Source of the DNA: Pectinophora gossypiella
Lineage: Eukaryota > Arthropoda > Insecta > Lepidoptera > Gelechiidae
NCBI RefSeq assembly: GCF_024362695.1
Contig: NC_065426.1
Coordinates: 1,054,001-1,118,000 of the forward strand
Direction: 5' to 3'
Length of the DNA stretch: 64,000 nt
The notes under the pieces were generated by a model. The model had not been told where the DNA came from. It worked only from the letters and a program-made list of their open reading frames with translations, and did not search any database. The position numbers and the translations under genes are program-made. Shown here piece after piece: positions 1-10,050 of the stretch; positions within the stretch are counted from its first letter, which is position 1, and each line of letters begins with the position of its first letter.

Positions 1-780
1 GAAATGCTAGCTGTCAGTTATGAGCATACCTGGTTTTCTTATATCATGATTGAGCCTACTTACAACGTACTTACATCAGCATCAGTAACCGAGACCAACG
101 GCTTAACGTACCTTCTGAATCACACCACACCATTTATCGAACAAGGGTTACATTAAATAAAAAAACGTTCAAAATGATAATATTTTCATAAAAATATATG
201 TAAATTTACAATAATGGACTAGTTTAATACTTACATGTATACTTATAATAAATCTGTAGAGAGGTCAATTCTGTACATTAAATATATTTTCAAAATAACT
301 ATCAGGGGGTGATTAATGATCGATACTGATGCCAAAAATGCAATCAGTAAAATTTATTTTATTTTATTTTATCCAATAAAGAAACGGAAAATTTTAAATT
401 AATATTGCTAAATTTTCATTTTTTTATTTTATGTCCAGTACGACATGAGAATAAACCCCCGTACTATAACTGTAAAGGGGGCAGATGAAACTAATTAAGT
501 GCCATCGACCACCGGAGTGGTAAACGGCACCTAATTTCCCAACCACCACCCCGGTGGCAAGCCTAAAGGGGGCAGATGGGAATAAAGGGGTGATTTGAGC
601 TTGCAATGCCCTAGCCAAACTGAAGACAGGCAGGCAGGCAGGCACGAAGTGTTTTTTTTTTGTAACGACATGTCCTTATCGGGAATTGAACCTAGCCAAA
701 TGTTTGCAGGAACTAGACTTACAATAAAAATTGCATAATGTACTTATCTCACTTTATAAAACAAGGCAAACGTTTAAATA
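1..780. other. Intergenic stretch with decayed SINE pieces
   Basis: No exon is recognisable. Positions about 60-125 and 660-700 are minus-strand fragments of SINE family 2 (pieces of its 'accaacggcttaacgt' body and of its tRNA-like B box). Positions about 424-640 hold a more GC-rich block in which the motif 'aaagggggcagatg' occurs twice about 100 bp apart. A 73-residue open frame here has no domain character and is probably chance. Confidence 0.5.
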
Positions 781-784
781 AACA

Positions 785-1035
785 AATTGGGCCGAGTGCT
801 AGGTTCAAAATAAATTATAAAATTCTGACTACTAAATAAAAACAGATCTAAAACTAACGAAAACAATTTCCTTTTCTCTATTTAATTTATGAATTTTAAT
901 CAAGAAAAACGTAATAATAAGTCATTTTATCACGTTTTTCAATAACATCACAGTGTGCTTTTTCATACGAATTCCATAGTAATTTCGTGTTTTGACGTTC
1001 AGTAAAAAGTAACTGATTTGACTAGTTGGAAACCA
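785..1035 (-). repeat. Dispersed repeat, MITE family F
   Basis: About 250 bp that recurs in the opposite orientation at about 20800-21070, and in pieces at 46251-46515, 49255-49445 and 61700-61800. Shared landmarks are 'tagatctgtctttatttagt', a run reading 'aaaattcataaataa', and 'gtaaaaagtaactgatttga' at one end. No coding capacity is visible. The recurring fixed ends suggest a short non-autonomous DNA transposon, but I could not define its inverted repeats with certainty. Confidence 0.55.
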
Positions 1036-1655
1036 GCCTATGAGGGACAAAAACACGATAGATGGCGTTGTTAAGTTTTTTCCTCGTTTAAACTTCTAAT
1101 TTTATGGATAACAGACACATGCATCTTTTATCTTTGTTTTTGAGTATCATCATCACCAGCCCATTAACGTCCCCACTGCTGGGGCACGGGCCTTCCCTAT
1201 GGATGAATGGACCCACCACGCGGGCCCAGTGCGGATTGGTGGTTATTAACGACTGCTAATGCAGCCGGGACCAACGGCTTAACGTGCCTTCCGAAGCACG
1301 GAGGAGCTCGAGATGAAAACTTTTTTTGTGGTCACCCACCCTGTGACCGGCCTTTGCGAAAATTGCTTAACTTCAACAATCGCAGACTGAGCGCGTTTAC
1401 CGCTGCGCCACCGAGCTCCTCGTTTTTGAGTATAAATGATTTTTATTACACCAAGGCACAATTACAACTTCCACCCATTATTATTCTGATCAAAATAAAG
1501 AGAAGCAATATATGTAGCAACATCCTTCTATACATAACGTGATCCAAATATGAGGCAACAATTATTTTTATATATGCTTCTGCCATTACATTAAAAGTGA
1601 ACAACGCCATCTATCGTGTATTTAGGGAACGTCGATTGGAAAGTCCTTCATTGAA
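1030..1655. mobile_element. Non-autonomous DNA element (GATGGCGTTGTT family) split by a SINE
   Basis: The ends are inverted copies: 'acacgatagatggcgttgtt' near 1052-1071 and 'aacaacgccatctatcgtgt' near 1600-1619. The interior carries 'attacaccaaggcacaatta', shared with related copies at about 7310-7400, 25482-26045, 28235-28400 and 50640-51260. A complete SINE of family 3 sits inside, with its own target duplication, so the element is older than that SINE. It serves as an empty-site comparison for the double-hairpin insertion at 50712. Confidence 0.65.
1148..1421 (-). mobile_element. SINE family 3 (tRNA/5S-like hybrid), full copy with TSD
   Basis: Read on the minus strand it runs from a tRNA-like head 'gaggagctcggtggcgcagc' through a 5S-rRNA-like segment (degenerate here) to a tail of GAT repeats. 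It is flanked by perfect 12-bp duplications 'gtttttgagtat' at 1136-1147 and 1422-1433, which shows retroposition into the DNA element around it. Open frames across it are shadows of the repeat. Confidence 0.85.
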
Positions 1656-1922
1656 CGCAGGACTTCGTGAGTCCAACGCACAACCACTGAACCACAGAGG
1701 CCGTAATAACATGTTTTTTGTTTCAGATTGCAAAGAAAATTGGAACGAAGGTGGAAGAAATAATGGCGGACCTGTACGAGATAGACAGACTGACTGCGCA
1801 CTTCTAGACATAATAATTAAATAAGATGCTCTTGTAAATATTAAGATTAAAGTATTATTTTTAACGACTTTGTTTTATTTCTCCAATGGCCATGATTTCA
1901 GACACCTAATTTTGTTCATTTG

Positions 1923-1990
1923 TTCTCCCTATCCATCCACAGGGAAGGCCCGTGCCCCAGCAGTGGGGACGTTAATGGGCTGATGATGAT
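1923..1990 (+). repeat. SINE family 3 tail fragment
   Basis: Only the 3' part is present ('ccccagcagtggggacgtta' followed by GAT repeats). It is 5'-truncated. Confidence 0.7.
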
Positions 1991-1999
1991 AATGATTTT

Positions 2000-2235
2000 G
2001 TTCATCATCAGTTTAAGAGCCACGCTATTGTCGGTGCAGCATTTTCCATGCTACTTTTTTGAGGAAAAATAGGGCAGTGGTTTCCCTCTTGCCTTCCGCC
2101 CCGCAGTACTCTGTCTGATGCGAGTGGCATGGCGCCCAGAGTAGTCTATTTCAAAGCTGTACTAGGACTCCTGTCCTCCGCCTCTGAATAGTACTGACAG
2201 TTACTGCTGCCCCCTGTGAGGTTCCAGGCTACAGT
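2000..2235 (+). repeat. Dispersed repeat family H
   Basis: About 230 bp with landmarks 'aagagccacgctattgtcgg', 'gggcagtggtttccctcttg' and 'cctctgaatagtactgacag'. Close copies lie at 29007-29235 (+) and 19830-20045 (-), with fragments at about 6965-7030 and 14060-14165. It begins with CAT/CATCAT repeats like the SINE 3 tails, so it may be part of a retroposon. No open frame is conserved. Confidence 0.65.
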
Positions 2236-2450
2236 CCCTGTGACTTGCCCTTTACTTACACCTCGGACACTTCATACAATACCCCTCGTTATACACAAAC
2301 ACTACACAATAACGTTATCGTACACGGGCATCTGTGTTTGACGTCGGACGCCTTACGATTGAAAACTAAAGTAAGAATGACGGGGGGTAAGGTAAACCTA
2401 GCTCAGCCGCTGATTGCGAGCGAAGAGTTGCCGTTCTATAAGTAGTGTTG
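2236..2450 (+). repeat. Dispersed repeat family I
   Basis: About 215 bp including 'acacttcatacaa', 'aacgttatcgtacacg' and 'ggtaaggtaaacctagctca'. Related stretches occur at 31980-32215 (+), 17300-17405 (+), 46525-46650 (+) and 25490-25745 (-). It directly follows repeat family H here but not elsewhere, so the two are probably separate units. A 66-residue open frame across it is not conserved. Confidence 0.55.
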
Positions 2451-2874
2451 TTTCTTATTCTATGACAATAGTTAAGATCAACGTAACCACAGACCTACTT
2501 TGCTATTAGAAGCGATGGTACAATGAAACAATGAGTATTATTTGTTTGATATAAAAATCTTCCGGTAAAAGTCGTTACATAAAACTTCGATTGTGTCAGA
2601 CTTGTAGCCTAATGGATGAGCAAAAAGTCAAATTGCGTATTCTCATCATTTTCGTTGTCTACATTCGTGTTGTTGCACACTTAGTGCTTTTTTTTTAAGT
2701 TTTTTGTACATAATGAGCATTCGCCAGACATAATGGTCGTTAGAAAACGACAAAAAGTGTGTGAACACCTTGTAGCTTATTTTTCTATAAGTTCTTAGTT
2801 CTAAAGTGAACATGATGAACCATGAGCTTTTGTAAATTATTAAATAAAATATTTGCAAGTATTACCGTCACACA

Positions 2875-3150
2875 GCCTCCGTGGTCTAGTGGTTAGAGCG
2901 TTAGGCTCACGATCTGGAGGTCCGGGTTCGATTCCCGATGGGGACATTGTCGAAATCACTTTGTGAGACTGTCTTTTGTTTGGTAAGGACTTTTCAGGCT
3001 TAAATCACCTGATTGTCCGAAAAAGTAAGATGATTCCATGCTTCGGAGGGCACGTTAAGCCGTTGGTAGGCTATTAGCCGTAAAAACACCTCCACCAACC
3101 CGCATTGGAGCAGCGTGGTGGAGTATGCTCCATACCCCCTCCGGTTTATT
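2875..3150 (+). mobile_element. SINE family 1, 3'-shortened copy
   Basis: A tRNA-derived head (A box within 'tggtctagtggttagagcg', B box 'ggttcgattcc') is followed by the family body up to 'ccataccccctccggtt'. The normal 3' end is replaced by TTTA repeats. Because the SINE body follows directly, the head is not called as a functional tRNA gene. Confidence 0.85.
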
Positions 3151-3299
3151 TATTTATTTATTTTATTTATTAAAAATAAGCACAGTACTTAATACATTTT
3201 TTTACAATTGACGGTGCAACAAAAACCAACTTTGGTTTATCCGTACACCGACATTCACCATCGTCGCTTCCAATTTGCAACATAATATCATGCTCGAAC

Positions 3300-3490
3300 A
3301 AATAGTACAGGGGAGGCCTGTGCCCAGCAGTGAGACGTATATAGGCTGGTTATGTTTTAAGTTATTACCGTGAATTACCTCGAAATCTTCTCCTTCTATT
3401 GTGTGGGTTGTGAGGCGCAGTACCAACCTCAGCAACTCTGGTGTCAGGGTTTCTATTGAGTCGCTAAAGGCCCCTGCAATGGCTCATATA
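3300..3490. repeat. SINE fragments (family 1 tail, then inverted family 2 tail)
   Basis: Positions about 3310-3355 match the 3' end of SINE 1 ('ggggaggcctgtgcccagca'). Positions 3360-3490 are the minus-strand tail of SINE 2 ('attgtgtgggttgtgaggcg' onward). Confidence 0.6.
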
Positions 3491-4460
3491 TCGATTTTAG
3501 TCATGCTACCGAGCAAAATCTGTCATTTTTAGTTCCAAATACAAATCAGACTTCACAAATAAATTTGATGTGACGAAGTTACGATGTTTCTGATTATTTG
3601 ACAAATTGTTTTGTTTTTTATTTGTACTGTAATTGTATTTGATGTACTATTGAATAAATTAATAATTATTTCTTTTATACAAATCATTTATTTGCTTAGG
3701 TATTACAATGTAGAAGTAGAGATGTTATTTTACATTTGTCATTTTGTGATCTTAATTATCTGACGTTATTTGGTAATAAGTACTTATAGTGCAGAGCTAA
3801 ATACATTCATGTACTTACATAAGATCGCTTCTAGTTCCCATAGGGGTAGGCTGTCACCAGGTCACAGACAGTCTATCTCCGTAGAAAATTAGATATAATT
3901 GCATTGGCCACCCCTGATCCAACCTGTTGCCTCTGGGGGTCATGTCCCTGCTGCTGCTGGTGACTGCAACAAATGAATATGACTTGACTCGGTTAACAAG
4001 CGCGTTCAGGAAACAAAGACCGTATCACGCATACCACGCAGTTACCTAGTGTTACCTACTCAGTTAGTTCATTCCTATACCTAGGTAATTATAATTATGT
4101 AAGGAAAGTGCAAATAAGCAGTGGGTAGCTCACTGGGACGGACTAACCTATAAAATGCTACTACGGTTCTATGACGATCTTGTGACGTAGCAAGTAGGCG
4201 CCGCTACTTCCAAAGCGCACCCCTGATGCCGGGCAGCAGCGGTATCAGTACTGGCCGAGGAAATGGATTCTGGTAGGGCTCTAGCTAGAACATCACCGAT
4301 TGAGAAATTGGTCGGTGTACTGCGGAACGGAAGACGATTGGGGCAACCACCGTTCTACACGCCCTATCTATGGAGTAATGAAGGCGGTTACTCCACCGAC
4401 AAGAGCGCAGCTCTTAAATAAAGAGAGAGAAGGAAAGTGCGTTTGTACGTATTACACCAC
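3491..4460. other. Unassigned AT-rich spacer
   Basis: No exon, inverted repeat or recognised transposon was found in most of this stretch. Positions 4290-4400 hold a small GC-richer block with a 72-residue open frame of no recognisable family. It lacks any splice or start context and I do not call it a gene. Confidence 0.4.
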
Positions 4461-4464
4461 TTAT

Positions 4465-4680
4465 AGACACTGTGGTTCTGTGGTAACCTTGCTTCTCGAA
4501 CGGGAAGCAGCGGTTTGAACCCCGGACCTACACCAATGATTTATAAATTGTTTTCATTAACACGGTTGGCTCGGCCATTATAGGCGGCGATGCGGCTCAC
4601 CAGTCACCACCTATCACTTTGGTTTAATAGAAAGCTCGGTGAGGTGCGGGTGTTTGTGTTATGTTATGTTACACCGCTTA
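4465..4680 (+). mobile_element. SINE family 5 (tRNA-like head)
   Basis: A tRNA-like head carries a B-box-like 'ggtttgaaccccgg', followed by a body with 'aacacggttggctcggccat' and 'ggtttaatagaaagctcggt'. Body fragments recur at 39715-39830 and 60190-60245. The head looks like a degenerate Pol III promoter. Confidence 0.55.
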
Positions 4681-4749
4681 TTTGCGTTATAATCACCATG
4701 TTTTGGACATGGACCGCCATGATTTATTGGTTTGTGGGTTTATGTAAAT

Positions 4750-5071
4750 TCTTCTTCTATCGTGTGGGTTGAGAGGTGGATTACCAAACCCATCAACCCT
4801 TATGTCAGGGTTACTATTGAGCCGCCAAAGGCCCCTGATATGGCTCATGTAACTACTAATTTACATCAGTAAATAGTAACCGGGACCAACGGCTTAACGT
4901 GCCTTCCAAAGCACGGATCGTCTTACTTTCGGACAATCAGGTGATCAGCTTGTAATGTCCTAACCAAACTAGGGATCACAAAGTGTTTTTTGTGATATGT
5001 CCCCACCGGGATTTGAACCCGGGACCTCCGGATCGTGAGCCCAACGCTCAAACCACTGGACCACGGAGGCC
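4750..5071 (-). mobile_element. SINE family 2, full copy with TSD
   Basis: On the minus strand: tRNA-derived head ('acggaggc' region, B box in 'gggatttgaacccggg' as read on plus), body with 'accaacggcttaacgtgcct', and 3' end 'cttcttctatcgtgtgggtt' as read on plus. The perfect 12-bp flanking duplication 'gtttatgtaaat' at 4738-4749 and 5072-5083 identifies it as an intact retroposed unit. Confidence 0.88.
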
Positions 5072-5420
5072 GTTTATGTAAATAATATGTTTAATTAAAT
5101 ACCCCAATGCAGTCGAGGCAGACCGCGTAAAAACAGTTCGGCGACCTCAATGTTTATCCGAAGGATTGGCCGGAAATCGCGCAAAGTCGAGAGGAAAAAT
5201 GAACGGGAGGCCTTTGCCCAGGAGTGGGATAGAATAGGGTAGATAAAATAAGATAAGAAATACCTTAGATAAAACAAATGGCTTGGGAGGCCTGTGCCCA
5301 GCAGTGCGACATGAAATGTGAAAATGATTCACTATGTCAAGTATGTCAGGACTTTATATTTATTACTTATGTCTAGAAAGTAAACAATGCATAGAGCGTA
5401 TTTCTACAGTTTTTATTAAC

Positions 5421-5550
5421 ATCCAGGTTAAAAAGGCCACAACAAAGCAATTCATCTAAGAAAAGCAATATTGCTATTTGACAGTTCTCAAATTTCAAAT
5501 AGCAATATTGGTTTTTTGGTTAATTGCTTCGACGCGGCCTTTTTAACTCC
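5421..5550. mobile_element. MITE family C (AAAAAGGCC ends)
   Basis: Inverted ends: 'ggttaaaaaggccac' on the left and 'gcggcctttttaact' on the right. An inner inverted pair surrounds 'caatattg'. A second copy lies at 17676-17825 with the same layout but a different centre. The length of about 130-150 bp and the hairpin shape fit a non-autonomous DNA transposon. Confidence 0.65.
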
Positions 5551-5934
5551 ACCGAAATCGTAATCAGAGTGCATCATAGACCAACTGACTGACACAGTCT
5601 TACAGATATAAGTAAGTATCTACTATATTATATCACGTTGTGGTATTTTAACAGAACGACATGTCTTTTTTGGTTTGCCGCATCAATTGACAAAACGACA
5701 ATATATTATATCGTCCAAATTGATAAAATGACCGCGACAATTCTTTTATCACATTGCCCGGCTGGAAATGTCTCGAAGATCCGAGAAATAACATAACATA
5801 CATAAACTCACGCCTATTTTTAAGCAGAGACTATACAAAGACCATGATCATCATCATCATTATCCCGTTAATGTAGCGTCCTCTAGAGGACATCAACTTT
5901 TTTCACCTAGCATTATCCCGTTTTTCACAGGGTC
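5551..5934. other. Unassigned AT-rich spacer
   Basis: No exon or repeat is recognised, apart from a short piece about 5790-5830 matching the 'cataaactcacgcctatt' LINE-tail motif seen elsewhere in the window. Confidence 0.4.
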
Positions 5935-6130
5935 CGCTTACCTAATCTGAAGATTTGACAGGTCCGGTTTTTTACAGAAGCGACTGCCCGCCTGACCCAA
6001 CCCGCGAAGGGGATACCAGCCCAATACCGGTTAGGTCACGTATCTCCGAAAATGCATTTTTCGGGAATGCGGGTTTCCTCACGATGTTTTCCTTTTTGGG
6101 GCCTACAATAGGTTCGATCGCAGTGTAGTG
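5935..6130 (-). repeat. SINE family 4 fragment
   Basis: Minus-strand body of SINE 4: 'cagaagcgactgcc', 'aacccgcgaagg' and 'gtttcctcacgatgtttt'. The tRNA-like head is missing. Confidence 0.6.
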
Positions 6131-6650
6131 GCCGACCAATTCTTCCCAAGGCGAAGGTGATGGAGAATAATTAAAACAGTACTCAGTGTCCAACAAAAAG
6201 CTGTAATTAAACTTCGTTACAGAAAAGTCCAGAGCCGAATAACAGTCTCATTCGCAACCAGGCAGTGTTGCCATAATAATAATAGACTTCGTTCAAAAAC
6301 CATTATAAACATTATAACTATCATTATAATTATTATAACATTACGTTATAACTATAATTAACCACAATATTTATTATAAACTTTTATGATTGAAATATAA
6401 AATAAGGCGTGCGTTCCAGAACGCCACACCTTCACCGCTGAGCACGAACAAACGCCATAGCCATGTTAAATAATAGCGGGACAGTTGGCAACCCTAGCGA
6501 TGAGTGAATCAAGTGAACGTATACTTCGATCAAACAAAACAAGTCACAGATAGTGCGATACGATACGGTCAAAACATTTAACTACGGGTCGTTAAACTTC
6601 ATCTTTTTAGGGATCCGCTGGAAAATATGAGTAACACAAGTAGGTTTACA
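6131..6650. other. Unassigned AT-rich spacer
   Basis: Positions 6295-6390 are made of short ATTATAA-type words with local inverted complementarity. No coding signal is seen. Confidence 0.4.
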
Positions 6651-6944
6651 GGTTGTGTTGAGGAGCTCGGTGGCGCAGCGGTAAACGCGCTCTGCGATTG
6701 TTGAAGTTAAGCAACTTTCGCAAAGGCCGGTCATAGGATGGGTGACCACAAAAAAAAGATTTCATCTCAAGCTCCTCCGTGCTTCGGAAGGCACGTTAAG
6801 CCGTTGGCCCGGCTGCATTAGCAGTCGTTAATAACCATCAATCCGCACTGGGCCCGCGTGATGGTTTAAGGCCCGATCTCCCTATCCATCCATAGGGAAG
6901 GCCCGCGCCCCAGCAGTGGGGACGTTAATGGGCTGATGATGATG
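6651..6944 (+). mobile_element. SINE family 3 (tRNA/5S-like hybrid), full copy with TSD
   Basis: tRNA-like head 'ggagctcggtggcgcagcgg', then a 5S-like segment 'gttaagcaac' ... 'ggatgggtgacc', then the shared body and a GAT-repeat tail. It is flanked by perfect 13-bp duplications 'aagtaggtttaca' at 6638-6650 and 6945-6957. This copy shows most clearly that the 5S-like block belongs to the mobile unit. Confidence 0.88.
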
Positions 6945-7309
6945 AAGTAGGTTTACACAGTCACAATGAGGGCCTTTTCAGGCTCATCACTAATTTAAAA
7001 CCCACGCTCTTATCGGTGTAGCATTCACCTTCACCAATTCCTTCACTTCCTTATAAGACGTCCATCTTCTCTTTGACCTGTTCCATGTAAGCTCTTCTTG
7101 GTCTTCCCTTTCCTCTCTTTCCTTGTAGCTTTTAAGCTTTCCTTTTATAATGTTTTTACCCACGACGGAACGGAACAGGTATATGCGTTTAGGGTGAGAG
7201 ATGTTTGTTTGTGTGTGCGTTTGTGCAAAAGCAATGTTCCCACCTATCTTCTAAACTAATGATCCGATTTTGATGCGGTTTTTTAATAATATCGTCGTTC
7301 GTACTTTCC

Positions 7310-7410
7310 AGGCTGCGTTCCTCAAAGACAATATAGATGGCGCTGTGTATATTTTTCTTCGTTTAACCTTCTAATTTTAGGGATAACAGACATATGCATC
7401 TTTTTACATT
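7310..7410 (+). repeat. Half element of the GATGGCGTTGTT family
   Basis: 'gacaatatagatggcgctgt' followed by 'gtttaaccttctaatttta', as in the left end of the element at 1030-1655. The right half is not adjacent. Confidence 0.5.
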
Positions 7411-7439
7411 GTTTTAAGTGTACGCGGTTATTATCACAA

Positions 7440-7574
7440 TTAAAACACATAATAACGGGTTCTTACCGCGTTTAAAATAGGGATATGAGACTTCAGATAT
7501 TTCGACACTGTTGCAAGTGCCATGCTCATATCCCTATTTTAAACGCGGTAAGAACCCGTTATTATGTGTTTTAA
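7440..7574. repeat. Perfect 50-bp inverted repeat (long hairpin)
   Basis: Arms 7440-7489 and 7525-7574 are exact reverse complements, separated by a 35-base spacer (7490-7524). The arms include 'aaaacacataataacggg' and 'ctcatatcccta'. The 'aaaacacat' end motif recurs next to the family D MITE at about 49470 and 49850, so this may be a young hairpin derivative of a DNA transposon. Confidence 0.85.
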
Positions 7575-7688
7575 ATATGCAACTTTTATCTATTTGGTAT
7601 AGGTGGTGAGCCGTATCGCCGTCTATAATAGCGGCGCTATCTGTTTTAGTGAAAACTGCACTGAAGATAAATTAACAACTAATTAACA

Positions 7689-8032
7689 GCCTCCGTGGTC
7701 TAGTGGTTAGAGCGTTAGGCTCACGATCTGGAGGTCCGGGTTCGATTCCCTGTGGGGACATTGTCGAAATCACTTTGTGAGACTGTCCTTTGTTTGGTAA
7801 GGACTTTTCAGGCTTGAATCACCTGATTGTCCGAAAAAGTAAGATGATTCCGTGCTTCGGAGGGCACGTTAAGCCGTTGGTCCCGGATATTAGCCGTAAA
7901 AACACCTCCACCAACCCGCAGTGGAGCAGCGTGGTGGGGTATGCTCCATACCCCCTCCGGTTGATTGAGGGGAGGCCTGTGCCCAGCAGTGGGACGTATA
8001 TAGGCTGTTTATGTTATGTATGTATGTATGTG
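7689..8032 (+). mobile_element. SINE family 1, full-length copy
   Basis: Complete copy: tRNA-derived head at 7689-7760, body, 'cccagcagtgggacgtatat' and an ATGT-repeat tail. Other copies are at 2875, 42813 (-) and 59160. The 112-residue open frame inside is repeat-derived. Confidence 0.88.
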
Positions 8033-8039
8033 GTGCAAT

Positions 8040-8112
8040 TCCAGTACCGGGATTCGAACCGGCACTCCCCGTTTAAGAACCAAAAGCCGATGTACCACAG
8101 GACGATAGCAAC
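8040..8112 (-). repeat. tRNA-like fragment
   Basis: Read on the minus strand it has a B-box-like 'ggttcgaatcccggtact' and an A-box-like stretch 'tggtacatcggc'. It does not fold into a convincing acceptor stem and lies against a SINE tail. I therefore treat it as a SINE head remnant and not as a tRNA gene. Confidence 0.4.
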
Positions 8113-8353
8113 TTCAATGCTATTCTAGGTGCAGATATCTTAAACCCAAAAGTACAAATCCGACTCGCTCTTGTCATGCTTACTACTTATTTTTTTATAT
8201 CTATTTGATCACGGAAGAAATGTGTGGTCAACTTATATAATAGTCAATTGGGTAAGATTTAATAGAGGTTATTAAAATAAGATCACCAAAGGTATTGTAT
8301 GCGGAATAGTTTATTAAAAAACAACTAAAGTATGTTAATAAATTGAATTTATA

Positions 8354-8832
8354 TACAGACTATTAGTGACACCGTAACGAATACTGAGGGGGATGATTCA
8401 GACCATGATTCTGAGTTGATATCAAGTGAAATTCTCCGTCGCAATTCACGATGATTTTATGTTTTTTTTTTTAATTGCAATTGTATACTTTTGCGGTGGA
8501 AAATTCGATATTCAGAAACTTACTCAGAATAATCAGCTGAATCATCCCCCTAAGTATTCGTTTCGATGTCACTTACACGCCGAACAAGTACATACGAGTG
8601 CGTATGGGTGTTAGTGACACTGTAACGAGTACTGAGGGGGATGATTCAGACCATGATTCTGAGTTGATATCAAGTGGAATTTTCTGTCGGAAAACACACA
8701 AAAATTTTAGCGTTTTTTTATTTATTTTCAGTTCCATTATTTTGCGTCGGAAAATACCACTTGATATCAACTCAGAACAATGGTCTGAATAATCTCTCAA
8801 AGTTTTCGTTACGATGTCACGAACACCCTGTA
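8354..8832. mobile_element. Double-hairpin TA element, copy 1
   Basis: Two successive palindromic modules share the arms 'gatgattcagaccatgattc' / 'aatcat...' and 'gatatcaagtgga'. They are joined by a short spacer containing 'acaagtacata'. The outer ends are 'tacag...' and '...ccctgta'. It is somewhat diverged (the first module is degraded). The open frames across it are by-products of the palindromes. Confidence 0.75.
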
Positions 8833-8939
8833 TTATGTTATTATTTAAGTAATAAATAAAATAAAAGCTTAAGTATTTTTACTAGTATTAAACACAGACT
8901 AAGGTCAATCTTTTTCTATCACGTTGGTTATGCAGTAGT

Positions 8940-9085
8940 TGACCAAACTCCAACCCTGATCTTGATCATCTTTCTTTCGGACAATCGGATGATCACACTG
9001 TAGTTATTTTGTGATATTTTCCCACCGTGATTCGAACCCGGGCAATCCGGATCGTGAGCCCAACGTTCACTGGTTCACGGAGATC
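8940..9085 (-). repeat. SINE family 2 fragment
   Basis: Minus-strand pieces of the body and the tRNA-like head ('gattcgaacccggg'). The middle is deleted. Confidence 0.6.
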
Positions 9086-9125
9086 GTTATATATTAGGTC
9101 GATTAGTGTCTATAGCTACTTATTA

Positions 9126-9618
9126 TACGGGGTGTAAGTGACATCGTAACGAATACTGAGGGGGATGATTCAGACCATGATTCTGAGTTGATATCAAGTG
9201 GAATTTTCCGTCGCAAAATTAATGTTTTTTTTTTTAGTTTTTTTAAATTATTTTCAATTCTATACTTTTGCGATGAAAAATTCCACTTGATATTAACTCA
9301 GAATAATCAGCTGTTTCATCCCCCTTAGTATTCGTTACGATGTCACTTACACCCCACACAAGTACATACTGTACCCATACAAGTAGGTATGGGTGTTAGT
9401 GACACCGTAACAAATACTGAGGGGGGTGATTCAGACCATGATTCTGAGTTGATATCAAGTGGAATTTTCCGTCGGAAAATTCATGAAAATTTTTGTTTTT
9501 CTTTTTATTATTTTCTGTTCCATACTTTTGCGACGGAAAATTCTACTACATATCATCTCAGAATCATGGTCTCAATCATCCCTCAAAGTTTTCGTTACGA
9601 CGTCACTAACACCCTGTA
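9126..9618. mobile_element. Double-hairpin TA element, copy 2
   Basis: Same two-module layout as at 37207 and 50712, 493 bp. The first module ends in 'gtgtaagtgac' / 'gtcacttacaccc', the second in 'gtgttagtgac' / 'gtcactaacaccc', and the spacer contains 'acaagtaggtatgggtg'. The left target base pair is TA; the right is TG, probably mutated. Confidence 0.82.
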
Positions 9619-9684
9619 TGTTTATATAACACAAATTAGAAGAGATGAGATTTGATGACACATAATTGAAAAACATAAGAGATA

Positions 9685-9775
9685 GTGTATGTGCGTGTTT
9701 GTGTGTGGGTGTGGGTGTGGGTGTGCGTGTGGGTGTGTGTGTGTGTGCGTGTGTGTGTATTTGCGTGCGTATCAA
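9685..9775 (+). repeat. (TG)n microsatellite
   Basis: Imperfect TG/GTGGG repeat. The long open frames of His-Thr here (minus strand) come from the repeat. Confidence 0.85.
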
Positions 9776-9814
9776 TAGTTGAATTATTTATAATAATATA
9801 TTTAGCTTCTACAT

Positions 9815-10050
9815 TACATACATACATAAACTCACGCCCGTAATCCCTAATGGGGTGGGCAGAGCCACAAGTAATCAAAGACAACTTGCAGCCACTGTTG
9901 ATACGATGTCGTAAGCTGGATATGATGAACCTTATGGTGATAAGGGATCAGCCTATCGCCCATAACATTAGCCCATCATGTTAGAGGACACAATCCCTCT
10001 GTCGGTTTTTACGACATGCCCGGGAAGACAAGCAGCTGAACGTTTTCTAT
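9815..10050 (-). repeat. Retrotransposon 3'-end fragment (family J)
   Basis: Begins with ATAC repeats and 'cataaactcacgcc' and runs through 'cagcctatcgcccataacat'. A close copy is at 34185-34385 and a shorter one at 15880-16090. The tetranucleotide tail at one fixed end suggests the 3' end of a LINE (RTE-like), transcribed on the minus strand. Confidence 0.5.

Noticed and set aside
1207..1542. 111-residue plus-strand frame
   Set aside because: Runs through SINE 3 and its flanks; the same peptide words recur in every copy of the SINE.
2875..2945. tRNA gene (also the similar heads at 7689, 13590, 14454, 59160, 61318 and 62868)
   Set aside because: A and B boxes are good, but each is followed by the same conserved body and tail, several copies have target duplications, and the bodies define SINE families. 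None stands alone as a tRNA.
8426..8859. Overlapping frames on both strands in the hairpin elements (also at 9389, 37367 and 50824)
   Set aside because: The palindromic modules give similar frames in both directions; the frames differ between copies and have no protein character.
9572..9884. His/Thr-rich open frames (also at 16690-17117 and 59955-60218)
   Set aside because: Pure products of TG/AC microsatellites.
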